Shown in pieces: positions 45,683 to 54,791 of a stretch of DNA of 64,000 bases; within the stretch, counting starts at the first letter, position 1, and each line of letters begins with the position of its first letter. The stretch comes from Polaribacter sp. MED152. GTDB lineage: Bacteria > Bacteroidota > Bacteroidia > Flavobacteriales > Flavobacteriaceae. The DNA lies in assembly GCF_000152945.2 (NCBI RefSeq), contig NC_020830.1, positions 2,552,501 through 2,616,500 on the forward strand, written 5' to 3'. The position numbers were made by a program, and so were the translations under genes. The notes below the pieces were generated by a model that did not search any database, was not told where the DNA came from, and saw only the letters and a list, made by a program, of their open reading frames with translations.

Positions 45683-47026
45683 ATGTCAAAAGACATTCGT
45701 ATTAAAAAAGGCTTAGATATTAAGCTTGTTGGTATTGCAGAAAAAACAACTACAAATAGTTCTTTAAGTAGTGTTTATGCAATAAAACCAGAAGATTTTC
45801 ATGGAATTACACCAAAACTTGTTGCCAAAGAAGGAGCTGAGGTAAAAGCAGGAGATACACTTTTTTATTCTAAGAGTGACGAACGCATTTTATTTCCAAG
45901 TCCTGTTTCTGGTAAAGTTACTGAGGTAATTCGTGGAGCAAGAAGAAGAGTTATGGCTGTTAAAATAGCAGCAGATGCAACTCAAGTACATACAGATTTT
46001 GGTGTTAAAGATGCCGCAAAAATGTCTGCAGAAGAAGTAAAGAATCATTTGTTTACTTCTGGATGTTGGCCATTTATTAAGCAACGTCCATATGATGTTG
46101 TTGCGAATCCTAATCAGGCTCCAAAAGCAATCTTTATTTCTGCTTACGCAAGTGCGCCTTTGGCTGCAGATTTAGAATATACTTTAGCAGGTAAAGAAGC
46201 TGAATTACAGGCTGCAATTACTGCTGTTTCTAAATTAACAGAGGGTAAAGTGCACCTATCTGTTGGTGCTAATTCTATGTTTGCAAATTTATCTGGTGTA
46301 GAAATTCATAAGGTATCTGGCCCTCATCCTTCAGGAAATGTTGGTACGCAGATTGCAATGATAGACCCAATTAATAAGGGTGAAGTTGTATGGGTTGTAA
46401 CTCCACAAGATTTAGTGGTTATTGGTGAATTGCTTTTAACTGGTAAATTAAACTTACAAAGAACAATCGCTTTAACAGGTTCTCAATTTGAGAAGCCTCA
46501 ATATATTACAGCAATTGCTGGGGCGTCTATTTCCGATGTAACTGCCAATAATTTGAACAACGATAATACCAGAATTATTAGTGGAAACGTGCTTTCTGGA
46601 AAGCAAGTAGAAATTGATGGTTTCTTAGGGTATTCTGACAATCAAATTACAGCAATACCAGAAGGTGATGATTATGAGTTTTTTGGTTGGAATAAGCCAG
46701 TTTTTGATAAAATTTCTGCATCAAGAGCATTAACATTCTCTTGGTTAACTCCAAACAAAAAATACGATTTAGATACCAATACAAATGGTGAACATAGAGC
46801 ATTTGTAGTTACTGGTTCTTATGAAAATGTATTTCCACTAGATATTTATCCAATGCAATTGTTAAAAGCATTTATGATAAAAGATTTAGATGAAATGGAA
46901 GCTTTAGGTGGTTACGAAGTAGCCCCAGAAGATTTTGCTTTAACAGAATTTATTTGTGTGTCTAAACAGCCACACCAAAAAATAATTCGTGAAGGTTTAG
47001 ATTTAATGAGACAAGAATTAGGATAG
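45683..47026 (+). CDS. nqrA: Na+-translocating NADH:quinone reductase subunit A
   Basis: 447 residues. N-terminus IRIKKGLDIKLVGIAEK, then HGITPKLVAKEGAEVKAGD (biotinyl-like domain) and GPHPSGNVGTQIAMIDPIN. NqrA is the peripheral cytoplasmic subunit near the quinone site. First gene of nqrABCDEF, the respiratory complex that oxidises NADH with ubi- or menaquinone while pumping Na+, typical of marine bacteria. Own promoter at about 45638; 4 bp to nqrB. Confidence 0.97.
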   Translation: MSKDIRIKKGLDIKLVGIAEKTTTNSSLSSVYAIKPEDFHGITPKLVAKEGAEVKAGDTLFYSKSDERILFPSPVSGKVTEVIRGARRRVMAVKIAADATQVHTDFGVKDAAKMSAEEVKNHLFTSGCWPFIKQRPYDVVANPNQAPKAIFISAYASAPLAADLEYTLAGKEAELQAAITAVSKLTEGKVHLSVGANSMFANLSGVEIHKVSGPHPSGNVGTQIAMIDPINKGEVVWVVTPQDLVVIGELLLTGKLNLQRTIALTGSQFEKPQYITAIAGASISDVTANNLNNDNTRIISGNVLSGKQVEIDGFLGYSDNQITAIPEGDDYEFFGWNKPVFDKISASRALTFSWLTPNKKYDLDTNTNGEHRAFVVTGSYENVFPLDIYPMQLLKAFMIKDLDEMEALGGYEVAPEDFALTEFICVSKQPHQKIIREGLDLMRQELG

Positions 47027-47030
47027 AGTT

Positions 47031-48230
47031 ATGAGCTTAAAACAAAACTTACATAATTTAAAAGAGAAATATAAGGGCACAAAAATGGCACCTGCATTTA
47101 ATGCAATCCATACGTTTTTATATTTACCAAATGAGGTTACTCATGGAGGAACTCATATTAAAGCAGCAGATGATTTAAAGCGTACAATGAATATTGTAAT
47201 TATGGCTTTAATTCCTTGTTTGCTATTTGGAATGTTTAATGCAGGTTATCAGCATTATGCAGCTATAGACGGTTCTTTAAGAGACAATGTGTTAGCTAAC
47301 TTTTTTACTTGGGACAATTTTTGGATCGGTATTATTAAGGTATTACCATTAGTAATTGTTTCTTATGGAGTTGGTTTAATTGTAGAATTTATTTTTGCAG
47401 TCATTAAAGGACATGAAGTAGAAGAAGGCTATTTAGTAACTGGTATGTTAGTGCCATTAATTGTACCTGTAGATACGCCACTTTGGATGTTAGCAGTAGC
47501 AGTTGTTTTTGGTGTTGTAATTGGTAAAGAAGTTTTTGGAGGTACAGGTATGAATATCTTAAACCCGGCATTAACTATTAGAGCATTTTTATTCTTTGCA
47601 TATCCAACTTGGATGTCTGGAGATAAAGTATGGGTTTACGATGCTGTTGAAAGAACAGGAACTGCAGATGCAATTTCAGGAGAAACTATTTTGGGTAGTT
47701 ATGCACAAAATCAAGAGGTAATTTATTCTAATTGGGATAAATTCTTTGGTTTTATTCCTGGTTCAGTAGGTGAAACTTCTACTTTCTTAATATTATTAGG
47801 AGCAGCTTTCTTGATTTTTACTAAAATAGGAAGTTGGAGAATTATCTTATCAACATTTGTTGGTGCAGCTGTAATGGGCTTAATTTTTAACGGAATTGTA
47901 AATGCAGATATTATTACTGAATCAAGTAAATTTTATGGTTTAATGAGCACTAATTGGTGGGAACACTTAATGATTGGTGGTTTAGCATTTGGAGCTGTTT
48001 ATATGGCTACAGATCCTGTAACTGGTTCTCAAACTAATAAAGGAAAATGGATTTATGGTTTCTTAATAGGTTTCATTTCAATAATGATACGTGTATTTAA
48101 CCCTGCATATCCAGAAGGTGTTTTCTTAGCCATTCTATTAATGAATGTGTTTGCACCAACTATAGATCATTATGTAGTGCAAGGAAATGTAAAAAAGAGA
48201 TTAAAACGTGCTAAAGTTAAAACTGCCTAA
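47031..48230 (+). CDS. nqrB: Na+-translocating NADH:quinone reductase subunit B
   Basis: 399 residues with about ten membrane helices and the NqrB marks GGTGMNILNPALTIRAFL, WWEHLMIGGLAFGAVYMATDP and GVFLAILLMN. A flavinylation site equivalent to V. cholerae Thr236 should be in DAISGETI (Thr219); the usual SGAT motif reads SGET here. NqrB carries covalent FMN and riboflavin and forms part of the Na+ path. 2 bp to nqrC. Confidence 0.97.
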   Translation: MSLKQNLHNLKEKYKGTKMAPAFNAIHTFLYLPNEVTHGGTHIKAADDLKRTMNIVIMALIPCLLFGMFNAGYQHYAAIDGSLRDNVLANFFTWDNFWIGIIKVLPLVIVSYGVGLIVEFIFAVIKGHEVEEGYLVTGMLVPLIVPVDTPLWMLAVAVVFGVVIGKEVFGGTGMNILNPALTIRAFLFFAYPTWMSGDKVWVYDAVERTGTADAISGETILGSYAQNQEVIYSNWDKFFGFIPGSVGETSTFLILLGAAFLIFTKIGSWRIILSTFVGAAVMGLIFNGIVNADIITESSKFYGLMSTNWWEHLMIGGLAFGAVYMATDPVTGSQTNKGKWIYGFLIGFISIMIRVFNPAYPEGVFLAILLMNVFAPTIDHYVVQGNVKKRLKRAKVKTA

Positions 48231-48232
48231 TT

Positions 48233-49021
48233 ATGAGTAAGAGAACAGATGGTAATGGTTATACAATGATTTTCGCTGTTGTAATGGTGTTAATTGTTGG
48301 TTCTTTATTGGCTTTTATGGCATCATCTTTAAAGCCAAACATTAAAGAAAATCAAAGAATAGAAAAACAACAAAACATCCTTTATGCAATGGATGTTAAT
48401 GAGAATGACGAATCTAGTGCAACTTTTGTTTCTACAGCTGTTGCAGGAGAAGAGTTTTCTAAATACATCACAGAGCAACTTGTTTTAGAAAGTAAAGACG
48501 GTAAAATCGTTAAAACACAAACTAGGCAAGAATACATGGATGAAAATGCTGGTCAAGAGCCATATTTAATCGATGTAAAAAAGCAACAAGCCAATGCTAA
48601 AGTTGGTAAGGCTAGAAAATTGCCTTTATTTGTTGGTGAAAAAGATGGTAAGAAATATTATGTAGCTCCAATTTATGGTAAGGGATTATGGGATGCTATT
48701 TGGGGTTATGTTTCTATGGATGAGAATATGGTTGTTCAAGGCGCATATTTTGATCACAAAGGAGAAACTCCAGGATTAGGAGCAAACATTAAACAACGCT
48801 ATTTTATGGATGATTTCTATGGAGAGCACTTACTTACAGAAGCAGGTGTTTTTAAAGGAATTACTGTTGCCAAAGGTAACAACGATCCAAAAAATGACGA
48901 TAAAACAGATTATGAGGTAGATGCTATTGCTGGTGCAACAATTACTGGAGATGGTGTTACTGCAATGATAAAATCAGATTTATCATTATACGTACCTTAT
49001 TTTAAATCATTAAAACAATAA
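48233..49021 (+). CDS. nqrC: Na+-translocating NADH:quinone reductase subunit C
   Basis: 262 residues. One N-terminal membrane helix (about 12-30), a periplasmic FMN-binding domain with WDAIWGYVSMD, GETPGLGANI and the flavinylation motif DAIAGATIT (Thr236, ApbE type DxxSGAT with Ala for Ser). 3 bp to nqrD. Confidence 0.96.
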   Translation: MSKRTDGNGYTMIFAVVMVLIVGSLLAFMASSLKPNIKENQRIEKQQNILYAMDVNENDESSATFVSTAVAGEEFSKYITEQLVLESKDGKIVKTQTRQEYMDENAGQEPYLIDVKKQQANAKVGKARKLPLFVGEKDGKKYYVAPIYGKGLWDAIWGYVSMDENMVVQGAYFDHKGETPGLGANIKQRYFMDDFYGEHLLTEAGVFKGITVAKGNNDPKNDDKTDYEVDAIAGATITGDGVTAMIKSDLSLYVPYFKSLKQ

Positions 49022-49024
49022 TTT

Positions 49025-49672
49025 ATGGCACTTATATCAAAGAAAGACGCAGCCTTAATTAAAGATCCTTTTTTAGACAATAACCCAATTACTATTCAAG
49101 TATTAGGTATTTGTTCTGCATTAGCAATTACAGCTGAGCTTAAGGCTTCTATTGTAATGTCTGTATCAGTATTATTTGTATTAGGTTTAGGTAATGTTGT
49201 AATCTCATTAATGAGAAACATTATCCCTTCTAAAATTAGAATCATAGTTCAGTTAATTGTAGTTGCAACTTTAGTAATTATTGTTGATTTAGTGCTAAAA
49301 GCTTTTGCATACGAATTAAGTAAAACACTATCCGTATTTGTTGGTTTAATTATTACCAACTGTATTATTATGGGGCGTTTTGAGGCTTTTGCCTTAGGTA
49401 ATGGTCCATGGAGATCTTTCTTAGATGGTATTGGAAATGCAGTAGGTTATGCTGTAATTCTTATTGCTGTAGGTTTCTTTAGAGAGTTATTAGGTTCAGG
49501 AACTTTATTAGGTTATAAAGTTTTAGGAGATCCAATAGAAAAGACAGGTTTATACGCAATTGGCTATGAGAATAACGGATTTATGTTATTATCACCAATG
49601 GCTTTAATTGTAGTTGGTATCATTATTTGGGTTCAGAGAACTAAGAACAAATCATTAATAGAAGAACATTAA
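49025..49672 (+). CDS. nqrD: Na+-translocating NADH:quinone reductase subunit D
   Basis: 215 residues, six membrane helices. RnfA/NqrD-type blocks: DNNPITIQVLGICSALAIT, GLIITNCIIMGRFEAFALGN and GFFRELLGSG. Pairs with NqrE to hold an intramembrane 2Fe-2S centre. A 58-bp gap with the 20-nt repeat separates it from nqrE. Confidence 0.96.
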   Translation: MALISKKDAALIKDPFLDNNPITIQVLGICSALAITAELKASIVMSVSVLFVLGLGNVVISLMRNIIPSKIRIIVQLIVVATLVIIVDLVLKAFAYELSKTLSVFVGLIITNCIIMGRFEAFALGNGPWRSFLDGIGNAVGYAVILIAVGFFRELLGSGTLLGYKVLGDPIEKTGLYAIGYENNGFMLLSPMALIVVGIIIWVQRTKNKSLIEEH

Positions 49673-49684
49673 ATACAATAATCA

Positions 49685-49704
49685 TTAATCAATAGTAATT
49701 GATT
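49685..49704. repeat. 20-nt hairpin-forming repeat, copy 2, between nqrD and nqrE
   Basis: Identical to 9574-9593 (TTAATCAATAGTAATTGATT) with the same inverted repeat. Downstream lies another AT-rich run, TGATAATTGATAATTGA, so the nqrD-nqrE spacer is built from short repeats. Confidence 0.6.
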
Positions 49705-49730
49705 TTTGATAATTGATAATTGAAAAAAAT

Positions 49731-50465
49731 ATGGAACATATAGAATTATTTTTCAAATCGATTTTTATAGATAACATGGTTTTTGCAACATTCTTAGGGA
49801 TGTGTTCTTACCTGGCTGTATCTAAAAAAGTATCTACTGCTGTTGGTTTAGGGGCTGCTGTTATATTTGTATTAGCAGTAACTGTGCCTTTAAACTGGTT
49901 ATTAGATCAATATATTTTACAAGAAGGAGCACTTTCTTGGTTGGGTGAAGAATATGCACAATACGATTTAAGTTTCTTATCATTCATCATGTTTATTGCA
50001 ACTATTGCAACCATGGTACAATTGGTAGAAATTATTGTTGAGAAATTCTCACCATCTTTATACAATTCTTTAGGTATATTCTTACCATTAATTGCTGTAA
50101 ACTGTGCAATTTTAGGAGGTAGTTTATTCATGCAATCTAGAGAAATACCTACTTTAGGTTTGGCTTTAACTTATGGTGTGGGTTCAGGAATTGGCTGGTT
50201 TTTAGCAATTTTGGCTATTGCTGCAATTCGTGAAAAAATTAGATATTCTAGTGTTCCTCCAGCTTTAAGAGGATTAGGAATTACTTTTATAATTACTGGT
50301 TTAATGGCAATTGGTTTTATGAGCTTTGGTGGTATGTTAACAGGAGGTGATGAAAAGAAAGATGAGCCAAAGAATGAGGAAGCTAAGATTGAAGTTCAAA
50401 AAGAACTAAAGAAAGAAGAAGATGCTAAAATAGTAGCAGAAAACACAAACTTAAATAACAATTAG
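49731..50465 (+). CDS. nqrE: Na+-translocating NADH:quinone reductase subunit E with charged C-terminal tail
   Basis: I choose ATG 49731 ([20 protein letters not shown]); an upstream in-frame TTG lies inside the AT-rich repeat. 244 residues: six membrane helices with [31 protein letters not shown] and the conserved Cys residues of the NqrD/NqrE iron-sulfur site. After the last helix (about residue 203) comes an unusual Lys/Glu-rich tail of about 40 residues ([20 protein letters not shown]). The common NqrE ends near 200 residues. Confidence 0.96.
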   Translation: MEHIELFFKSIFIDNMVFATFLGMCSYLAVSKKVSTAVGLGAAVIFVLAVTVPLNWLLDQYILQEGALSWLGEEYAQYDLSFLSFIMFIATIATMVQLVEIIVEKFSPSLYNSLGIFLPLIAVNCAILGGSLFMQSREIPTLGLALTYGVGSGIGWFLAILAIAAIREKIRYSSVPPALRGLGITFIITGLMAIGFMSFGGMLTGGDEKKDEPKNEEAKIEVQKELKKEEDAKIVAENTNLNNN

Positions 50466-50466
50466 A

Positions 50467-51774
50467 ATGATATTAGCAGCAGGTACAACAGGTACAGTTA
50501 TTGCAACAGTAGCAGCTTTTTTACTAATTACTTTAATATTAGTTGCTTTATTGTTGTTTGTGAAGCAGAAGTTATCTCCTTCTGGTCCAGTAACCATTAC
50601 AATTAATGGTGAAAAGACTTTAGAAGTAGGTTCAGGAAGTACGTTATTAACAACATTAGGTAACGAAAAAATCTTTTTACCATCAGCTTGTGGTGGTGGA
50701 GGTTCTTGTATACAATGTGAGTGTCATGTTTTAGAAGGTGGAGGAGAAGCTTTACCAACTGAAGTACCTCACTTTACTAAGAAAGAATTAAAAGCAGGAG
50801 CACGTTTAGCATGTCAGGTTAAAGTAAAACAAGACATGAACATTACAATTCCAGAAGAAGTATTCGGAATTAAAAAATGGGATGCTGTAGTTGTAAGAAA
50901 TTACAATGTAGCTTCATTTATTAAGGAATTTGTAGTAGAAATTCCTGAAGACATGGGCTATAAAGCAGGTGGTTATATTCAGATTGAAATACCTCCTTGT
51001 GAAGTTAAGTTTTCTGATATGGACATTACAGCTCACCCAGAAGAGCATGAAACTCCAGATAAATTTCAAGCTGAATGGGACAAGTTTAAACTTTGGCCAT
51101 TAGTAATGAAGAATACAGAAACTGTAGAAAGAGCGTATTCTATGGCCTCTTACCCTGCAGAAGGTAGAGAAATCATGTTAAATGTTCGTATTGCAACTCC
51201 ACCTTTTGATAGAGCTAAAGGTGATTGGATGGATGTTAATCCTGGTGTTGCATCTTCTTACATCTTTAACTTAAAGAAAGGTGATAAGTGTGTAATTTCT
51301 GGTCCTTATGGAGAATTCTTCATCAACGAATCAGATTCAGAAATGTTATATGTTGGTGGTGGTGCTGGTATGGCTCCAATGCGTTCTCACTTGTATCACT
51401 TATTCAAAACCTTAAAAACAGGTAGAAAAGTGACTTATTGGTATGGAGGTCGTTCTAAGAGAGAACTATTTTACTTAGATCACTTTAGAGATTTAGAGAA
51501 GGAATTTCCAAACTTTAAATTTTATTTAGCGTTATCAGAACCAATGGAGGAGGATAATTGGAAAGTTAAAAAAGATATTAATGATGAAGGTGATGGTTTT
51601 GTTGGCTTTATTCATAATTGTGTAATCGATAATTACCTAAGTCATCATGAATCTCCAGAAGATATTGAGTTGTATTTCTGTGGACCACCGTTAATGAACA
51701 AAGCTGTTCAGAAAATGGGTGAAGATTTTGGAATACCAGATGAACACATCAGATTTGACGATTTTGGAGGATAG
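50467..51774 (+). CDS. nqrF: Na+-translocating NADH:quinone reductase subunit F
   Basis: 435 residues. One N-terminal membrane helix (about 8-31), a 2Fe-2S ferredoxin domain with C75, C81, C84 and C116 (CGGGGSCIQC), then FAD- and NADH-binding domains (RAYSMASYP, YVGGGAGMAPMRSH, YFCGPPLMN). Entry point for electrons from NADH. Last gene of the operon; a terminator follows. Confidence 0.97.
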   Translation: MILAAGTTGTVIATVAAFLLITLILVALLLFVKQKLSPSGPVTITINGEKTLEVGSGSTLLTTLGNEKIFLPSACGGGGSCIQCECHVLEGGGEALPTEVPHFTKKELKAGARLACQVKVKQDMNITIPEEVFGIKKWDAVVVRNYNVASFIKEFVVEIPEDMGYKAGGYIQIEIPPCEVKFSDMDITAHPEEHETPDKFQAEWDKFKLWPLVMKNTETVERAYSMASYPAEGREIMLNVRIATPPFDRAKGDWMDVNPGVASSYIFNLKKGDKCVISGPYGEFFINESDSEMLYVGGGAGMAPMRSHLYHLFKTLKTGRKVTYWYGGRSKRELFYLDHFRDLEKEFPNFKFYLALSEPMEEDNWKVKKDINDEGDGFVGFIHNCVIDNYLSHHESPEDIELYFCGPPLMNKAVQKMGEDFGIPDEHIRFDDFGG

Positions 51775-51791
51775 AAATTCTTCATATAGAT

Positions 51792-51823
51792 AAAAAAGAC
51801 CAACAATTATGTTGGTCTTTTTT
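51792..51823 (+). terminator. nqr operon terminator
   Basis: Stem AAAAAAGACCAACA (51792-51805) with TGTTGGTCTTTTTT (51810-51823), loop ATTA, followed by more T. Confidence 0.85.
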
Positions 51824-51853
51824 TTGTTTATGCTTAAAAGAATTAAGGAAAAA

Positions 51854-52336
51854 CTATGCTAAAATAGTTTCATTTAAAAATGTTTTTAAGTGATAAATAG
51901 GTTCTCCATTTTCTTGCTCAAATAACTTAGATAAATCCATTACATCCTCAACTTGATCTAATTCACACAATAGAGAAATCACAGCACAAAGTCCGTTAAA
52001 AAGCACATCATTTGCTGTGGGATTTTTTGGCTTTATATTGTAATGGCATAAAGGAGTTTCAAATCCACAAGCCTCTAAAAAGACTTTCTCTATTTTTAAA
52101 ATCTCTAGGGGAGTGTACCCATTGAATTTGCGTCCCAAATTTTGATGCACCCTACCTACATAGCTTAATTCTAAAGAACCATGATCATTAGATAAATGTT
52201 TCCAACTATCATGATTGTCCAATATATTACCTACTGCACATGCAGCACAATCTTCTGGATTTAGTTGCTTGTTATGATACGCATTGTATAATTTAGTTAA
52301 GGCTTGTTCCAGTCGTTTAGAAGTCTTCATCATCAT
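51854..52336 (-). CDS. Conserved flavobacterial protein beside nqr, unknown function
   Basis: 160 residues, helical, no signal peptide. Conserved-looking features are a CxxC (CAACAVGNIL), WKHLSNDHGSLELSYVG, HQNLGRKFNGYTPLEIL and LFNGLCAVISLLCELD. Similar proteins in Flavobacteriia carry the label 'NqrF', but there is no ferredoxin, FAD or NADH domain, so that name is a likely error from the neighbourhood. The CxxC and two further Cys could bind a metal. Convergent with nqrF across the terminator. Confidence 0.75.
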   Translation of the reverse strand: MMMKTSKRLEQALTKLYNAYHNKQLNPEDCAACAVGNILDNHDSWKHLSNDHGSLELSYVGRVHQNLGRKFNGYTPLEILKIEKVFLEACGFETPLCHYNIKPKNPTANDVLFNGLCAVISLLCELDQVEDVMDLSKLFEQENGEPIYHLKTFLNETILA

Positions 52337-52473
52337 TTAATTTTGCTTTTTAAAGATAAGAAATCTTTAAAACTATTAAAAAAATTGAAAGTTAAATTAT
52401 TGGTCTAAATTGTTTTCAATCTATTTTTATCTACTTTTTATAAATTGTACTTTTGAAAAACTAAAGCCACTCC

Positions 52474-52920
52474 ATGAGAAGTATTGACAAGATTCTTTCT
52501 AGGAAGAATTATGTAAAAATCAAACTGAAAAAAATTGCAACAAATCACTTAGAATTAAAAGCCAAAATTAACGGAGTTAAAGGTAGGTTTATTCTAGATA
52601 CTGGCGCATCTAATTCATGCGTTGGTTTAGACCTGATTAGTTTTTTTAAGTTGGACGCAGAAGAGAGTGAAACTAAGGCTGCAGGAGCAGGAGCCACAGG
52701 AATGGAGACACAACAATCTAAAGGAAATAATTTAAAAATTGGCGACTGGAAAACAAATAAAAGTCATTTAGTATTATTTAACCTTGAGCATGTAAATACT
52801 GCCTTAGAACAACACAATGCTAAGAAAGTACATGGTATTATAGGTGCTGATATTCTAGAGAAAGGAAAAGCATTTATAGACTACAAACAACACGTTTTAT
52901 ATTTAAAGAAGAAAAAATAA
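52474..52920 (+). CDS. Retropepsin-like aspartic protease
   Basis: 148 residues, one domain. The active-site motif is FILDTGAS (D42), and the second strand pair reads HGIIGADIL, the hydrophobic-hydrophobic-Gly motif of retropepsins. No signal peptide. A dimer would be needed for activity. An exact -7 box TACTTTTG at 52448-52455 precedes it. Upstream of the YqeY-type gene (17 bp). The natural substrate is unknown. Confidence 0.85.
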   Translation: MRSIDKILSRKNYVKIKLKKIATNHLELKAKINGVKGRFILDTGASNSCVGLDLISFFKLDAEESETKAAGAGATGMETQQSKGNNLKIGDWKTNKSHLVLFNLEHVNTALEQHNAKKVHGIIGADILEKGKAFIDYKQHVLYLKKKK

Positions 52921-52937
52921 AATTTAATACAAAGAAT

Positions 52938-53387
52938 ATGAGTTTACAAAAACAGGTAATGACAAAAATGAAAGAGGCAATGAAAGCAAAAGATACTGTT
53001 GCTTTACAAGCGTTAAGAGCTGTAAAATCTGCTTTTTTATTGGCTAAAACTGAGTCTGGAGCTCAAGAAGAAATTTCTGAAGAACAAGAATTGAAAATTA
53101 TTCAGAAGCAAGTTAAACAACGAAAAGACAGTGCTGCTATTTTCTTAAAGCAAGGTAGAGAAGATTTAGCTGCACCTGAATTGGCAGAAATAGCTGTTTT
53201 AGAGCAGTTCTTACCTGAAGCTTTATCTGAAGAGGAAATTGAAAAAGTAGTTAAAGCAACCATTGCCGACTTAAATGCTGAAGGTATGAAAGACATGGGT
53301 AAGGTTATGGGAGTTGTATCTAAGAAACTTTCAGGTCAAGCAGATGGTAAAACAATTTCTACGCTTGTAAAAAAGAATTTAGCATAA
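52938..53387 (+). CDS. GatB/YqeY domain protein
   Basis: 149 residues. Complete YqeY fold: MKEAMKAKDTVALQALRAVKSA, KQVKQRKDSAAIFLKQGR, EIAVLEQFLPEALSEEEI and MGKVMGVVSKKLSGQADG. The domain is the tail of amidotransferase GatB, but free-standing YqeY has no proven role. tRNA-Arg(TCG) begins 12 bp after its stop. Confidence 0.92.
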   Translation: MSLQKQVMTKMKEAMKAKDTVALQALRAVKSAFLLAKTESGAQEEISEEQELKIIQKQVKQRKDSAAIFLKQGREDLAAPELAEIAVLEQFLPEALSEEEIEKVVKATIADLNAEGMKDMGKVMGVVSKKLSGQADGKTISTLVKKNLA

Positions 53388-53398
53388 ATTCAAAAAAG

Positions 53399-53472
53399 GG
53401 CTACATAGTTCAACTGAATAGAATATCAGATTTCGGCTCTGAGGGTTGCAGGTTTGAATCCTGCTGTAGTCA
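53399..53472 (+). tRNA. tRNA-Arg, anticodon TCG
   Basis: A 74-nt cloverleaf: acceptor GGCTACA/TGTAGTC, D-stem GTTC/GAAT (one G-U), anticodon stem TCAGA/TCTGA with loop TTTCGGC (anticodon TCG), variable GGGTT, T-stem GCAGG/CCTGC with loop TTTGAAT, discriminator A. CCA is not encoded. It reads CGA and CGG and complements the ACG species at 31617. A terminator follows at once. Confidence 0.92.
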
Positions 53473-53475
53473 CAG

Positions 53476-53511
53476 AAAAACTCAAAGTAAATTTAATTGC
53501 TTTGAGTTTTT
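53476..53511. terminator. Bidirectional terminator, tRNA-Arg(TCG) versus FAD oxidoreductase gene
   Basis: Stem AAAAACTCAAAG (53476-53487) with CTTTGAGTTTTT (53500-53511), 12 bp. The right arm reaches the first base of the stop codon of the convergent gene. Confidence 0.8.
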
Positions 53512-54791
53512 TATTGATATTCAGAAGTCAGTTCATCTACAATTAAGCCATCTTCTAAAGTTTGTATAACACCCAAAGCAGCTCTTTCACCAGAAATCAT
53601 AGCAGCATTTAAAGAACCATTTAACAATTGATCTCCTGCTAAAAATATGGTTGATTTTAATTTGGTTTCTGTACTAGAAATTTCATATTGAATATTAGTA
53701 AGATTAGGCAATGCGTTTTTAATTTGATATCTCTTTAAAAATTTAGCATTAGTTATTTTACAATAATCATTTAACTCTTTCTGAACCTTTTCAATTAAAT
53801 GTTCTTCTGATAATTGATGATTTTTTACAACTATAACCGATAATAGTTCTTTTGTGTTTTTAGCATCTGTGGCAACACTTGTATGATAGAAAATATTGTT
53901 TACTAATGCATCCTTATTTGCTACTAAACCAATTAGTGGTTTTTGAATCACTCTTTGTTCGGTTTCAAAGTATAGTGTATCACAACTTTTCCAAACTGTT
54001 TCTTGATTTTTTAGATTGGAAATTAGAGAACTTGCTTCTGTTGCAATTATGGTGATATGACTTTTTATTTCTTTACCATCCTCTAATAAAATCGCATTGT
54101 TTTTTACCTCTTGAACTTTAGAGTTGAATAAAAAACTGGTGTTTTTTAATTTACTTTTTAATTGATTTGATATCTCTTGAATTCCCTTTTTTGGTAAAAC
54201 AGCTAATCCATCTCCAAACATTTTATATACAAATTCAAACATTCTACTAGAAGTGTCCAAATTTGGTTCTAAAAATATACCAGAGAAAAATGGTTTGAAA
54301 AAATCATTTATAATTTCTTCAGAAAAACCAAAATCTTCTAAATATTGTAGTGTTGTTTTTTCATCTTCTTTGAATATAGTAGCAATCTCTTTTTTCTTTA
54401 AAAGTGTGTTTAATTTTAATACTTTCACTTTATCAGAAAGTGTACCAATATTCGAAAGTAACGTAGGTAATAAAAGTGATATTTTTCTTAAAGGATCTCC
54501 AATAGTTTGTTGTTTACCATTTTTAAAAATGGTTGCTCCAGGCAAAAACTCTTGCAAGTCTAATGCTTTGTAATCTAAATACTTTTTTGCTACAGGATAA
54601 GAGGTTAGTAAAACTTGAAAACCACGGTCTAAAGTATAGCCTTGAAAATGGTCAGATTTTACACGACCACCCACTTTTTCTGTAGCTTCTATAATAGTTG
54701 GATGATATCCGTAGTTTTCTAAGATTTGAGCCGCAATTAAACCACTAACTCCTGCACCAATTATATTTATTTTATAAGCTGATTTCTCCAT
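53511..54791 (-). CDS. FAD-dependent amine oxidase / phytoene desaturase-like protein
   Basis: 426 residues. N-terminal dinucleotide-binding motif GAGVSGLIAAQIL, then EATEKVGGRVKSD and LDRGFQVLLTSYP, the pattern of the flavin amine oxidase, protoporphyrinogen oxidase and phytoene desaturase superfamily; C-terminal FLAGDQLLNGSLNAAMISGE binds FAD. Substrate not determinable; no carotenoid genes are near. Overlaps the exonuclease gene by 20 bp, so translation may be coupled. Terminator at its 3' end. Confidence 0.87.
   Translation of the reverse strand: MEKSAYKINIIGAGVSGLIAAQILENYGYHPTIIEATEKVGGRVKSDHFQGYTLDRGFQVLLTSYPVAKKYLDYKALDLQEFLPGATIFKNGKQQTIGDPLRKISLLLPTLLSNIGTLSDKVKVLKLNTLLKKKEIATIFKEDEKTTLQYLEDFGFSEEIINDFFKPFFSGIFLEPNLDTSSRMFEFVYKMFGDGLAVLPKKGIQEISNQLKSKLKNTSFLFNSKVQEVKNNAILLEDGKEIKSHITIIATEASSLISNLKNQETVWKSCDTLYFETEQRVIQKPLIGLVANKDALVNNIFYHTSVATDAKNTKELLSVIVVKNHQLSEEHLIEKVQKELNDYCKITNAKFLKRYQIKNALPNLTNIQYEISSTETKLKSTIFLAGDQLLNGSLNAAMISGERAALGVIQTLEDGLIVDELTSEYQ

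Noticed and set aside
51854..52336. Second nqrF gene
   Set aside because: No ferredoxin, FAD or NADH motif and opposite strand; only the location recalls Nqr.
54253..54573. Open frame on the + strand opposite the FAD oxidoreductase
   Set aside because: Shadow of a well supported gene with normal codon use; no features of its own.
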